DNA from: Porticoccus sp965660005
GTDB taxonomy: Bacteria > Pseudomonadota > Gammaproteobacteria > Pseudomonadales > Porticoccaceae
Direction: 5' to 3'
NCBI RefSeq assembly: GCF_965660005.1
Contig: NZ_CBFHYF010000009.1
Location: 1-57,823, forward strand
DNA length: 57,823 bases
A program made the translations under genes and the position numbers. The notes beneath the pieces were generated by a model that saw only the letters and a list, made by a program, of their open reading frames with translations, was not told the DNA's origin and did not search any database. Shown piece by piece: positions 35,631-44,413 of this stretch (positions within the stretch are counted from its first letter, which is position 1; each line of letters starts with the position of its first letter).

Positions 35631-36307
35631 GGGGCAGTGCTCCGGCTCAATTTGGCGGGGGGCTGGCGATTGACCAGCCACTGGCGAATTTCCGGTATTT
35701 GCTGAAAGCCGGTCAGCAGTCGTGCCCCTGCATCCCGCAGCGCTAACACTGTGGCCTGGTTCAGCGCTTCTTCATCCGATTTGAGAAAACGGCTCTGGGT
35801 TTTTCCGTAGGCACTCATCATCCAGTCTGCAATCGGCTGGCCGTTGCCATCGTAGACTTTCAGATTGTATTTCAGCCACACTTCGTAGACATTCAGCTGG
35901 GTTTCCATGGGTGTTGCCAGCTGAACTTCTGTGATCTCGGGTACGATCATCAAATCCAGCTTGCTCTGTCCGCCGGGCAGGGTTTGCAGGGTCGCGCTGT
36001 TCTGAAACATATCCGAGAATACCCGGTTGAAAAGCTTTACCTGGGATTCGCCCAATGCCATGGTAATCGTCTGTCGATTGTCCTTCTCGCTGGTAAAACG
36101 GTAACTGCTGAAGCTGTTATCGAGAACCAGGCCGACACTGATGGGCTGTCTGATAACCAGTGCGGTGGGGTAGTCGCTATTGACAACCACATTGGTGCTA
36201 CAGCCAGCCAGCAGAGTGGCTGCAGCGGTTATTGGCAGCAAGCGTGCGGCTATCAGCCGCCACAGGGCCCGACAGCACACTTTAATTGACGCATGGGGGT
36301 TTGTCAT
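35627..36307 (-). CDS. Lipoprotein of unknown function
   Basis: A 226-residue lipoprotein (LLAGCS, Cys36 after a fairly long N-terminus). The mature part has alternating beta-like segments and the phrase YEVWLKYNLKVYDGNGQPIADW, reminiscent of periplasmic assembly lipoproteins, but I cannot name a family. It starts 3 nt after the VWA gene stop and overlaps the next lipoprotein by 4 bp. Probably an outer-membrane component of the same complex. Confidence 0.75.
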   Translation of the reverse strand: MTNPHASIKVCCRALWRLIAARLLPITAAATLLAGCSTNVVVNSDYPTALVIRQPISVGLVLDNSFSSYRFTSEKDNRQTITMALGESQVKLFNRVFSDMFQNSATLQTLPGGQSKLDLMIVPEITEVQLATPMETQLNVYEVWLKYNLKVYDGNGQPIADWMMSAYGKTQSRFLKSDEEALNQATVLALRDAGARLLTGFQQIPEIRQWLVNRQPPAKLSRSTAP

Positions 36308-36310
36308 AGA

Positions 36311-37318
36311 TCACTCAGGTTTGAGGCCGTTCAGCCCGACGAAAGTTCCTCCGTTACGATAGCTCAGGTCGCGCATCAGTGCAGCAAATCTCGATGCTGT
36401 CTGCAAATTGCCACCCTTGACCATGAAATGTACCGGGAAACCGATCGTGTGGATACGAACCAGCTGCTGTCCACTGCGCCCCTCCCGATTGATTTTTTCG
36501 ACACTGTTCAGCACCTCGGCTATGGACTGTCCGGTGAAATCGTCGCCGAGTACATAGAGACTGATTTTCCGGTCCGGTGCATAGAACCGGCGAATAGCGT
36601 GCTGAACGCCTTCCACCGGACTGGAGTTGCTGAACGGCGTCCAACTGGCCAGTCGGTCGATAATCGCCTTGCGCCGGGCCGGCGTATCGGGAATCCATTT
36701 GTCGCGATAGGTGGAGAACATATAGCCCCCCATGTCGTTCATCACCTGGATACCTTTTACCTTCGGATAGATATTGAGAATATTGAGCATTTCCTGGCGC
36801 AGTCGTGGCCAGGCAAAATTGAACATGCTGCCAGAGGTGTCGATGATGAATACGATGTATTCACTGTCCACCGGTATGCCGCCAATCAATGATTGTTTAT
36901 CCGGCGTCTGTCGGGCCTTTAAGCGTGCCATCTCTTCAGTGAGCACCTGCAGGGCCAGGGTCAGCTTATCCTGCTCGGTGGTATCCGATTGCGCCACGGC
37001 ATCCCGCTGTCGGCGGACGCTGGCCAGCTCGGATTGCAAGCGGGCGATGCGCTGGCGAATATCCGATAGCTGCTCTTCCTTCGACAGTAGGTCGCGGTTC
37101 AATATGCGCGCTTCCCCGTGTATTTCGAAGACCTGTTGTTGTAGTTCCGCCACGCTGCCTTCTGCCGGTTGCACCGAGTCCTCGAAAGCCGTCGAGTCGA
37201 CGGTTTTGGCAATCAGCAATAGCAGCACGATGGCGCCGAAGCCGCAGCTGATGACGTCCAGAAACGAAATGCTGATTTCGGCCGTATTGCCCCGCTCTCT
37301 GCGCCGGCGGAGACTCAT
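36311..37318 (-). CDS. VWA-domain protein with ExbD-like N-terminal helix (A)
   Basis: A 335-residue membrane-anchored protein. A short basic tail precedes one helix, ISFLDVISCGFGAIVLLLLI, with Asp21 placed like the proton-carrying Asp of ExbD/TolR. A heptad-rich coiled coil (about 55-135) follows, then a von Willebrand A domain with a complete MIDAS start D160-T-S-G-S-M. The VWA domain would lie in the periplasm and bind a metal-dependent partner. ATG 37318 overlaps the paralogue's stop by 4 bp; GTG 37324 is an alternative. Paired with the similar next gene and the ExbB-like gene. Confidence 0.85.
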   Translation of the reverse strand: MSLRRRRERGNTAEISISFLDVISCGFGAIVLLLLIAKTVDSTAFEDSVQPAEGSVAELQQQVFEIHGEARILNRDLLSKEEQLSDIRQRIARLQSELASVRRQRDAVAQSDTTEQDKLTLALQVLTEEMARLKARQTPDKQSLIGGIPVDSEYIVFIIDTSGSMFNFAWPRLRQEMLNILNIYPKVKGIQVMNDMGGYMFSTYRDKWIPDTPARRKAIIDRLASWTPFSNSSPVEGVQHAIRRFYAPDRKISLYVLGDDFTGQSIAEVLNSVEKINREGRSGQQLVRIHTIGFPVHFMVKGGNLQTASRFAALMRDLSYRNGGTFVGLNGLKPE

Positions 37319-38379
37319 GGCCACTCTCTGGAGGGGCTCATGAAAGAGCCCTGGCTGGAGAGGCCAAGCTGCCAGAAACTGGCGGCCGCCATGGGATCGC
37401 CTTCCATCGGGAACAGCAGCACATTGACGGGTAGCCGACGGGGTAATATCTGTGTGGCCTCGGCAAACAGTTTCAGGCGATCCCGCCCGGTGATGGTTTT
37501 GAACCCCGAGGGTTTCCTGCCCTGGGTAGGCAGGCCATCGGTGATTAAAAACAGGTTATCCGGTGGGGTATCGAAACTGTTAATGGCCACAAACGCATTG
37601 ATCAGACTGCTGCCCCCGGTGGGCACTAGCTGTGACAGTTTTTCGATGGCACTATCGAGGCCCCGGCGGTCGGCGGTATCTCGCCAGCGCCGGTCGTCGC
37701 CCGCGACCGCCTCGGCTGACGTATTGAACACGTAGATCTGGTAGCGGCTCTCCTGTGGTAATTGTGCCACCAGCCATTCGGTGGTACGGATGGCCCGTTG
37801 CCACTTCTCGGAATTTCGTTTGACGGAATCGCTCATGTTGCGACGTCGGATGACGTTGACGATGGAGTCCGACAGCATGCTGGCTGAGGCATCCACTAGG
37901 ATCAGGATCTGTCTTCCGCCCAGTTTCAGGCCGGTCAGATACTGCCGTTCACCATCGCCGATAAACTGTCGAACATTGTCGGCACTGCCCTGTTCCCGGA
38001 GGTTGGCAGTTTCCCGCTCCAGGGTTTCGACCTGCTTGCGCAAGGTTTCGATTTGCTGTTCCGGGTCCGCCTGGGCGTTGAGTTCGCGACGGGTCTTTTC
38101 GATATCGGCGACTACCCTTGCCGATAACCCCTGCGCTTCCACCAGCGATTCATCGATCCGCGCCAGGCTGTTGCGCAACTCAACCAGCGCTTTCTCGCCG
38201 ACCCGCAAATCCTCTTCAAGCAGATTCACCTCTGCATTCAGCAGGGGGTCAGCGGATTCCAGGGTGGTTACGTCATGTTTTAGAATCAGAAAAAGCAGGG
38301 TAACCGCGCCAAAACCACAGGCCATAATGTCAAGAAACGATAGGCTGAAGGCACTTATCCTGTGTTTCGAGCGGCGCAA
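37315..38379 (-). CDS. VWA-domain protein with ExbD-like N-terminal helix (B)
   Basis: A 354-residue paralogue of the neighbouring VWA protein. Helix LSFLDIMACGFGAVTLLFLI has Asp17 in the same place. A long coiled coil spans about 45-130 and the VWA domain has MIDAS-like D163-A-S-A-S-M. LFLITDGLPTQGRKPSG is the usual later VWA strand. The start is TTG 38379, supported by GAGGTGA six nt upstream. Two different ExbD-like helices in one operon suggest an asymmetric pair inside an ExbB-type pentamer. Confidence 0.85.
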   Translation of the reverse strand: MRRSKHRISAFSLSFLDIMACGFGAVTLLFLILKHDVTTLESADPLLNAEVNLLEEDLRVGEKALVELRNSLARIDESLVEAQGLSARVVADIEKTRRELNAQADPEQQIETLRKQVETLERETANLREQGSADNVRQFIGDGERQYLTGLKLGGRQILILVDASASMLSDSIVNVIRRRNMSDSVKRNSEKWQRAIRTTEWLVAQLPQESRYQIYVFNTSAEAVAGDDRRWRDTADRRGLDSAIEKLSQLVPTGGSSLINAFVAINSFDTPPDNLFLITDGLPTQGRKPSGFKTITGRDRLKLFAEATQILPRRLPVNVLLFPMEGDPMAAASFWQLGLSSQGSFMSPSREWP

Positions 38380-38380
38380 A

Positions 38381-39691
38381 TCAGGTCACCTCGATCAGGT
38401 CCAGCTGATCGCCGTCAATCTGGAGGCTGTCACCGGCCCGGAGATCGCTGTGGTCTCCCGCCACGGTCACGGTGGAACGTTGGGTTTTGAGTGCCAACTT
38501 GCCGTGCTCGTGAATCAGGCAACAGTCGCCATCGCTGCCCTGCGCAAAATGCAATTGATCAGCCTCCCGTGTAATCGCCAGACGATTGCCGATGGCATGG
38601 GCCCGGTGGCGGTAAAGTACGTGAGTGGCATCGGCGGCCCCGTTTGATCGCGTAACAACTGGCTGGTGATCCTGTTCGTTTATCGCTGCTACTGCGTTGG
38701 CGGCAACAAGCCTGGCTGGAAGCCGGGTAATAAAGTGCAGATTTTCAGGGTTACCGGTGATGACTTCGAGGTGATCCAGACAACCATTAATGGCGGCGTT
38801 CTGATCCAGGGTGGCCGATGGGGCAAGGTCCTCCCGCAGGCCTGGCAATTGCGCAGCACGGTGACTGAGCAGCAGGGTTTCACCGTGGGCTTTCAGGTCC
38901 GACAGTTTGTCCCGCAGCAACTGGAGTCGCGATGCGCCGCTGGCCAATAGTTCGTTGCGACTGAGTACCAGTCGGAAATGCCCTTGGGGGCTATCCAGCT
39001 CGGCGGTGATTTCTGCCTGCTTGTGAAGTGCCGATAACCAGGCGGGCAGACGGTTGTAAAGCTGTTGTTCACCGGCGGCGGTATGCAGCGGATCATAGCG
39101 ATATTGCCGGATAAACTGATTGGCGATGTATTGTGTCCAGAGGTCATGGAAGGCTTTCAGGCCAACGTTGCTGACGACTTCCACAGCGGTGCGTTCAATC
39201 TGCTGCCTCACATCAAGTCGGGTGATCACGGCCTGGTGGAGCTGGATGTCCAGGTGGGCCACTGTACCGGTTGCGTCAATGCGGCTGGCGGCTGCGACAG
39301 CGGCATCCACCAAGCCGGTTGCCTCAAATGGCGAGGCTTTCACCAGCCCCAGCAGGAGAGACAACTGCCCCCGATCAAAACTGCCGGGCACAGCAAAGAT
39401 CACCTGCTCCGGATGACCGCTGTCGCGGTGCAAGGCCAGCAGTTGTGCGTAGGCCAGGTCGGCGTAGTGACGCGCCTGTTTACTGGTGACGGGCAGGGGC
39501 GACAGATTGAGCTGCCACCAGTACTGGTTGAAACTCTGTTGTGGTTCCAGGTAGGCGCGTTGCAGAGCAGCGTCACCGGTGGCAACACCCTCAGGAGTGA
39601 GCAATGCATAGCCGGGACTGACTGTCAGGTCCCCCCGGTCATTCACACAGCAAATGCCTGCGTCGTTCAATTCGATGATGGCAACACTCAT
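38381..39691 (-). CDS. Degenerate Hsp70/actin-fold protein with C-terminal FHA-like domain
   Basis: A 436-residue soluble protein. VIFAVPGSFDRGQLSLLLGLVKASPFEATGLVDAAVAA matches the Hsp70/actin-like ATPase fold. The two phosphate-binding loops are degraded: the N-terminus reads VAIIELNDAG instead of a D-x-G-T motif, and the phosphate-2 region is VAHLDIQLHQA without the Gly cluster. It probably binds nucleotide poorly or not at all. The last 80 residues (GNRLAITREADQLHF, ending RAGDSLQIDGDQLDLIEV) look like a small beta, FHA-like domain. It lies 1 nt from the VWA-B gene. Likely a scaffold or regulator of the complex. Confidence 0.75.
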   Translation of the reverse strand: MSVAIIELNDAGICCVNDRGDLTVSPGYALLTPEGVATGDAALQRAYLEPQQSFNQYWWQLNLSPLPVTSKQARHYADLAYAQLLALHRDSGHPEQVIFAVPGSFDRGQLSLLLGLVKASPFEATGLVDAAVAAASRIDATGTVAHLDIQLHQAVITRLDVRQQIERTAVEVVSNVGLKAFHDLWTQYIANQFIRQYRYDPLHTAAGEQQLYNRLPAWLSALHKQAEITAELDSPQGHFRLVLSRNELLASGASRLQLLRDKLSDLKAHGETLLLSHRAAQLPGLREDLAPSATLDQNAAINGCLDHLEVITGNPENLHFITRLPARLVAANAVAAINEQDHQPVVTRSNGAADATHVLYRHRAHAIGNRLAITREADQLHFAQGSDGDCCLIHEHGKLALKTQRSTVTVAGDHSDLRAGDSLQIDGDQLDLIEVT

Positions 39692-39711
39692 GATTCAGTC
39701 AGTTCCACTGG

Positions 39712-40509
39712 TCAGTCGGTTTTCAGGTGGCGCAGCAAGTTGCTGTCGCAGTAGCTGTGGGTATCCAGCACCAGCCGCTCCTGGAGCAGCTGCAGTTGAT
39801 GCAGCATGAACATCACCACAATGCTGATAACCAACGCAATGAAGGTGGAGTTGAAGGCTACCCCCAGACTGGCTGTGACACCGGCAATGTCTCCTTCGAC
39901 CGCTTTATGCGCCTGGCTGAGTGCTTCCCCGATACCACGAACCGTACCGATGAATCCGATGGAGGGGATGGCCCAGGCGATATAGCGCACCATGGATAAT
40001 TCCGAGTCGAGTCGGTCGGATTCGGTATCCAGTACCTCGCCCACGGCACTGGAGACATCCTGAATATTGCGTGTGGAGCCGAAGCGTTGCAGTGCCGCCA
40101 ACAGTGCCCGAGGTAGCAAAAAGCCTTGCTGCGCCGCGGGCAGGGCCTGAACGGGGCGGGACATCTGTCGTGCGTCCTCCGGTAGCACACGACTGCCTTC
40201 ACTGACACCCAGCAGCTGCAGGGACAGCAGCTTCCGCTCATTGAGGGTGCGGCGGGCCTTGTAACCCATGATGGCAAAGGCCCACAGCATCAGAATAAAG
40301 CAGGCCTCCTGTTCGTAATCCTTTACCACAATGTAAAAAGAGCGCTCTGCCACATAGGCTTCGCCCGCCGCTTCTCGCGCCAACTGCTCCTGTAAAATGG
40401 CATTGGCATTGGGACGGATCAGCGTTACATAGAAACTGTGCACCAGAATCAGGGCCAGAATCAGGGCGAACAGTTGATAGAGAAACTCCGAGGAGGTGTT
40501 ATTCCGCAT
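39712..40509 (-). CDS. MotA/TolQ/ExbB-type proton channel protein
   Basis: A 265-residue inner-membrane protein with one N-terminal helix, a second at about 67-85 and two C-terminal helices around IAWAIPSIGFIGTVRGIGEAL and SLGVAFNSTFIALVISIVVM. The Pro/Gly/Thr pattern IGFIGTVRGI...GVAFNSTF is the family signature of the pore-lining region. Such proteins form a pentamer around ExbD-type helices and couple the proton gradient to mechanical work. Its partners are presumably the two VWA proteins encoded just downstream. Confidence 0.9.
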   Translation of the reverse strand: MRNNTSSEFLYQLFALILALILVHSFYVTLIRPNANAILQEQLAREAAGEAYVAERSFYIVVKDYEQEACFILMLWAFAIMGYKARRTLNERKLLSLQLLGVSEGSRVLPEDARQMSRPVQALPAAQQGFLLPRALLAALQRFGSTRNIQDVSSAVGEVLDTESDRLDSELSMVRYIAWAIPSIGFIGTVRGIGEALSQAHKAVEGDIAGVTASLGVAFNSTFIALVISIVVMFMLHQLQLLQERLVLDTHSYCDSNLLRHLKTD

Positions 40510-40581
40510 GGGTGGCTACTCCGCAAATACCCGGGCCGGGTTGATGGTGGCTGTCAGGTTGGTGATGGCCGAGAGAGAGTG

Positions 40582-40848
40582 TCATATATCCACCGGAAAG
40601 GGGATGGCAACATCCTCGGAAATTTCTTCCGTTGGGGAAAAGTCCGGAGTTATCCGCTTTGGGGTGCCTGTCGGAGCCGGTGTTACCGACGGCTGCCCGG
40701 ATATTTCTGTGGTGGGTTGCTGTTTTTTGCCCGGTTCTTTGCCTGACGCCTGTCCCGATTCCGGTTCATCGGCGCTGGCGATCAGGCCAACCGATAGCCA
40801 GCCTGCCAGTAGTGCCGCGAGGCACGTCCTGCGTGTCTTTAGCACCAT
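40582..40848 (-). CDS. Small secreted Pro/Thr-rich protein
   Basis: An 88-residue protein with a signal peptide (cleavage near IASA/DE) followed by an unstructured Pro/Thr/Ser/Gln-rich mature part. It lies 3 nt after the PEGA/FGE-fold gene and has GGGGAGA at good spacing, so it is translated. A 72-nt gap follows before the ExbB-like gene. No family recognised; likely a linker or accessory periplasmic peptide. Confidence 0.65.
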   Translation of the reverse strand: MVLKTRRTCLAALLAGWLSVGLIASADEPESGQASGKEPGKKQQPTTEISGQPSVTPAPTGTPKRITPDFSPTEEISEDVAIPFPVDI

Positions 40849-40851
40849 AAG

Positions 40852-42912
40852 TTATCTCCCCACGCTGCGTGCGACCCTGAAGCCCAAATCGTCCCGGCCA
40901 TCGAGACCGTAATCGCGGTAGGACAGGCGCAACTGAATGATGTTGCCATGACGCCAGCTGGCGCCGCGAATCACACGAAATTCACCTGATGCTGGGCCGC
41001 CGGGATCTTTTTCAGCCCCGGTGCCGAGGCTGAACTCAATACCATAATAATCATTGACCCACTCTGCCACGTTGCCCTCCAGATCGTACAGTCCCCGGTG
41101 ATTGGGTGAAAAGCTACCCACCGGGGCAGAGACGGCAAAACCGTCGTTATAGCCGGTGATGACCTGGTCAGCCATTCTTGAGGCGCTGCTGTCGGCAAAA
41201 TTTCCGGCGCCGTCGGCCGGTGGAAATTGCTGTCCCCAGCCAAAGCGTTTTGCCCCGCCGGAGGTGGCTCTGGCCGCCCAGGCCCATTCCGCTTCAGTGG
41301 GCAGGCGGTAGCCATTTGCGGTGGGGTTGGTACCGGTGATTTTGCCGCCCGATTCCGTGTAGAAGGGTGCCAGATTTTCCCTGGCACTCAGCCAGTTACA
41401 ATAACGGGCAGTCTGATCCCAGCTGACATTGACCACCGGTTGTTCGGGTTGATCCAGTGTGGTGCCGCGCACATGCGATGAGCTGTGCTGCCGGGAAAAC
41501 TGTTTGAACTGCTGGTTGGTCACTTCTTTGGTGGCGAGATAAAACGGGCGGGTCAGCCGAACTTCGCGCAACACCTCATTGGCGCGCCGACCGGTTTCGC
41601 GGCGCGGTGCGCCCATCGTGAAACTGTCCTCGGGCCGGAATAACGTCAATGACTGTCCCGCCTTGCTGGTAATGCTGGTGGGCGTGTTGGCCCACCTGGC
41701 TGCCTCCTCAGTGAGCAGCGTTACCTGTACCAGTTGATCGAGTCCCGGTTTCGGGGTAATGGTGCGCGTTTCAGTGGCGTAACCGGGCTTGCGAATTTCT
41801 ATCCGGTGGGCGCGGGCAGGCAGGCTGAAGGTCTGGCCCGGTTTGCCTTTTGATACCCCGTCGATCCAGACAGTGGCATCTCCTGGCGTGGCGGCTACCT
41901 GGATCTTCCCCATGCTGGCATTTAGGGTGATCGACAGTTGCCTTTTCTCGCCAGCAGAGAGCGTCAGCGCCTGTTTGCGGGTGACATAGCCGTTGGCAAA
42001 AAAGGATAATTGGTGTGCCTGGTCCGGCGGCAATGCCAGATCCAGCGGTGTGACCCCCCGATAGGTGCCTTTTACCGTTACGGTGGCGCCGTTCGGTGAG
42101 CTGGTCACCGAGACGGTTGCATCAGCGGGCTCGAAAATGATCTCTGGCAGTGTCAGGGTTTCGCCCACGCCGACGCGCAGCTTTTTCTGCCAGGTTTTGA
42201 ATCCTTCCAGCTGTACAAGAACGTCCTCGCCCGCCGCAAGCAATTCTGTGGTCAGAGGTGTGCGACCTCGCGATTCCCCGTCGACAATAACTTCGGCTCC
42301 ACTGGGTCGAGAGCTCAGTTCAATTTGTCCCCAGGCCTGTTGCAGTGTCACTGCCAGTGACTGGGTGCGATCCAGGCCGACGATGGTCACCGTCTCTTCT
42401 ACGGGAGAATAGCGCAGAGCCTGGACGACCAGTTGATGGTCGCCCGGCGGCAGGTCGCGAACCGTCAGGGGTGTTTTCCCCACAGACTCCCCGTTCACCA
42501 GCACCGCTGCACCAGTGGGGGTACTCGTGAGCTCCAGATGTCCCGGTTTTTTAGCCATCGCCAGTTCCAGCAGCTGATGCTTGTCGGGACCGACGGAAAA
42601 GGCCTGTTGGAAGGGCAGGTAGCCTTCAGCTGTGGCGTTTATCCGATAATCCCCCGGACGAATCAGATAGTGGTCAGCGAGTTTGAAAGTAATGCCACCG
42701 CTGATCGAGATGTCGGCGCTGGCGGGGTTGATTTGTACAACCACCGATTTGGCCGTGAACAGAAACCCCAGGGTCAGTCCGCTCACCAGTAGTCCTGCAG
42801 CGATGATGCCTGTCAGGGGTTTGATGGTGAAACGTCTGCTGGCAGCGGTCTCGCCCAGAGGCACAAACGTTGCCGGCTCGATAGCCTGAGGCTGTTGCCG
42901 ATGATCGGTCAC
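40852..42912 (-). CDS. PEGA-repeat and formylglycine-enzyme-fold protein
   Basis: A 686-residue protein. A cytoplasmic tail is followed by a helix (about 33-53), then five PEGA-type repeats (about 57-115, 122-180, 193-250, 262-325, 333-390; for example SRPSGAEVIVDGESRGRTPL), and a C-terminal SUMF1/formylglycine-generating-enzyme fold (about 427-683; VSWDQTARYCNWLS, GYRLPTEAEWAWAARA, YDLEGNVAEWVNDYY). The catalytic Cys pair expected near the C-terminus is missing: the site reads RGASWRHGNIIQLRLSYR. It is therefore probably a binding protein, not an oxidase. GTG 42912 overlaps the TPR gene stop. Faces the periplasm next to the VWA proteins. Confidence 0.88.
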   Translation of the reverse strand: MTDHRQQPQAIEPATFVPLGETAASRRFTIKPLTGIIAAGLLVSGLTLGFLFTAKSVVVQINPASADISISGGITFKLADHYLIRPGDYRINATAEGYLPFQQAFSVGPDKHQLLELAMAKKPGHLELTSTPTGAAVLVNGESVGKTPLTVRDLPPGDHQLVVQALRYSPVEETVTIVGLDRTQSLAVTLQQAWGQIELSSRPSGAEVIVDGESRGRTPLTTELLAAGEDVLVQLEGFKTWQKKLRVGVGETLTLPEIIFEPADATVSVTSSPNGATVTVKGTYRGVTPLDLALPPDQAHQLSFFANGYVTRKQALTLSAGEKRQLSITLNASMGKIQVAATPGDATVWIDGVSKGKPGQTFSLPARAHRIEIRKPGYATETRTITPKPGLDQLVQVTLLTEEAARWANTPTSITSKAGQSLTLFRPEDSFTMGAPRRETGRRANEVLREVRLTRPFYLATKEVTNQQFKQFSRQHSSSHVRGTTLDQPEQPVVNVSWDQTARYCNWLSARENLAPFYTESGGKITGTNPTANGYRLPTEAEWAWAARATSGGAKRFGWGQQFPPADGAGNFADSSASRMADQVITGYNDGFAVSAPVGSFSPNHRGLYDLEGNVAEWVNDYYGIEFSLGTGAEKDPGGPASGEFRVIRGASWRHGNIIQLRLSYRDYGLDGRDDLGFRVARSVGR

Positions 42913-44408
42913 GAGATTGGATCCTCGCAGATCACTACCACCGGTTGACTGAGTCCCTCCGGACCAAGCTGGAACTCTATCCGCACATCCCGATAGCCGC
43001 GGCGGGTTCCCACAGCGACGTATTTTCCGGGAATCAGTGAGATCTGCTTGCGCTGAAATTTGCCCAGTTCGCCCTGTCGGTAGAGTGTGACCAGGGTATC
43101 CTCATCGGACACCAGCTCCACCTGAACCGGGGTGGTGGCCGTTGCAACGGTTTGATCCAGGCGACCGATCTGTTCCTGCAGCCTGGTGCCGGGGGACTTG
43201 ATGACTCGTGCATCCGCCAGAATCCGTTGAGCCTCTTGCCGTACATTATCGGATGACAGGCGCAGCGGTTGATCAAGTATTTTGCGAATCTGGTCATCCA
43301 GTTGTGCGCGGGCAGCACTGCGAATCTGCCCCAGCCTGGCTTCCAACACAGAACTGTCGATTGCCATGACCCTGGCATAGGTATCCCGAGCCTGATGCCA
43401 CTGCTCGCGGCTTTCCAGCGCTGTTGCCTCGCTCAGCAAGGATTGCAGGGTCTGTTTGGTGTCGGCACTGGATGCCTGCGTGAGACCGCTGCGGGCCGCC
43501 GGGAACCCCGGCTTTAGCTGCAGTGCCTGGTTGAAAGCCGCTTTTGCACTGTCCAGCTGGTTGCGTTCCAGCGCGGTGTAGCCACGACTCATGGCCTCAT
43601 TGAATTGGTTATTGAGGATTTCGGCGTTAACGCTTTCCAGGCCGACAGCAGCAGGTGTGTGGTCAGCATCCAGTTCCAGCGCTTTCCGGTAGAGTGTTCT
43701 GGCCTGGGACAGGTCATTATTTTGTCGGGCGATGGCAGCTTCGGCCACCAGCTCGGCAACCTGATCCAGCACTTTGGCTCTGGCCAGGCCGCGTGCCGCC
43801 TCGGCATTGTCCGGGTCAATGGCCTGCGCCTGTTCAAACTGTCGAGTTGCTTTTTCTGCATCACCGTTATTGAGTGCGGCTTGTCCCGCCGCCAGTGCGT
43901 CGCTGACCCGCTGGGGAATGGCCGTTTCCAGTGCGGTGAGTTGATCGAGCGCTGTTTGATAAGCGTCATGAGCCTGATCAAAGGCGCGCTGGCGATAGTG
44001 GTTATCGCCGGTCGCAGCAATCGCAAGTGCCTTGTCAAAGGTTTCCTTGTCCCAGCGGTCTACATTTTTGCCATCGAGAAAGGCCTGTTTTTCCAGAATT
44101 TTGCTCAGTACATCCTGTGCCGCACGCCTTGCCGTGGCCAGCTGCGCATCGCGGAATGGCGATTCAGTCGTCACGGTAGTGGGGCCGTCGGATGAAATGG
44201 GCACCGGGGTGGTGTTCGGTGGCTGAATCATTGCCGGAAGAACAAAGATGACCAACAGTGCCAGTAACACACAGATGGCCAACGCAGCCCAGGTGGTGCG
44301 CTGTTGTTGCCAGGGCAGGCTATCCGCTTTTTTGCTATCCCCGGTGGTGATAGGGGTAAACGCTATATCGGTCGGTTTGATCGGGTCCTGGTCGTTACTC
44401 ACAGTCAT
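42909..44408 (-). CDS. Membrane-anchored TPR protein
   Basis: A 499-residue protein. A cytoplasmic N-terminus of about 40 residues leads to one helix (WAALAICVLLALLVIFVLPAM), then TPR repeats over about 100-370 (for example GDAEKATRQFEQAQAIDPDNAEAARGLARA). A C-terminal beta-rich domain ends LGPEGLSQPVVVICEDPIS. ATG 44408 starts before the helix. TPR solenoids bind partners, here likely the other periplasmic components. Its stop overlaps the next gene by 4 bp. Confidence 0.85.
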   Translation of the reverse strand: MTVSNDQDPIKPTDIAFTPITTGDSKKADSLPWQQQRTTWAALAICVLLALLVIFVLPAMIQPPNTTPVPISSDGPTTVTTESPFRDAQLATARRAAQDVLSKILEKQAFLDGKNVDRWDKETFDKALAIAATGDNHYRQRAFDQAHDAYQTALDQLTALETAIPQRVSDALAAGQAALNNGDAEKATRQFEQAQAIDPDNAEAARGLARAKVLDQVAELVAEAAIARQNNDLSQARTLYRKALELDADHTPAAVGLESVNAEILNNQFNEAMSRGYTALERNQLDSAKAAFNQALQLKPGFPAARSGLTQASSADTKQTLQSLLSEATALESREQWHQARDTYARVMAIDSSVLEARLGQIRSAARAQLDDQIRKILDQPLRLSSDNVRQEAQRILADARVIKSPGTRLQEQIGRLDQTVATATTPVQVELVSDEDTLVTLYRQGELGKFQRKQISLIPGKYVAVGTRRGYRDVRIEFQLGPEGLSQPVVVICEDPIS

Positions 44409-44413
44409 GAGGC

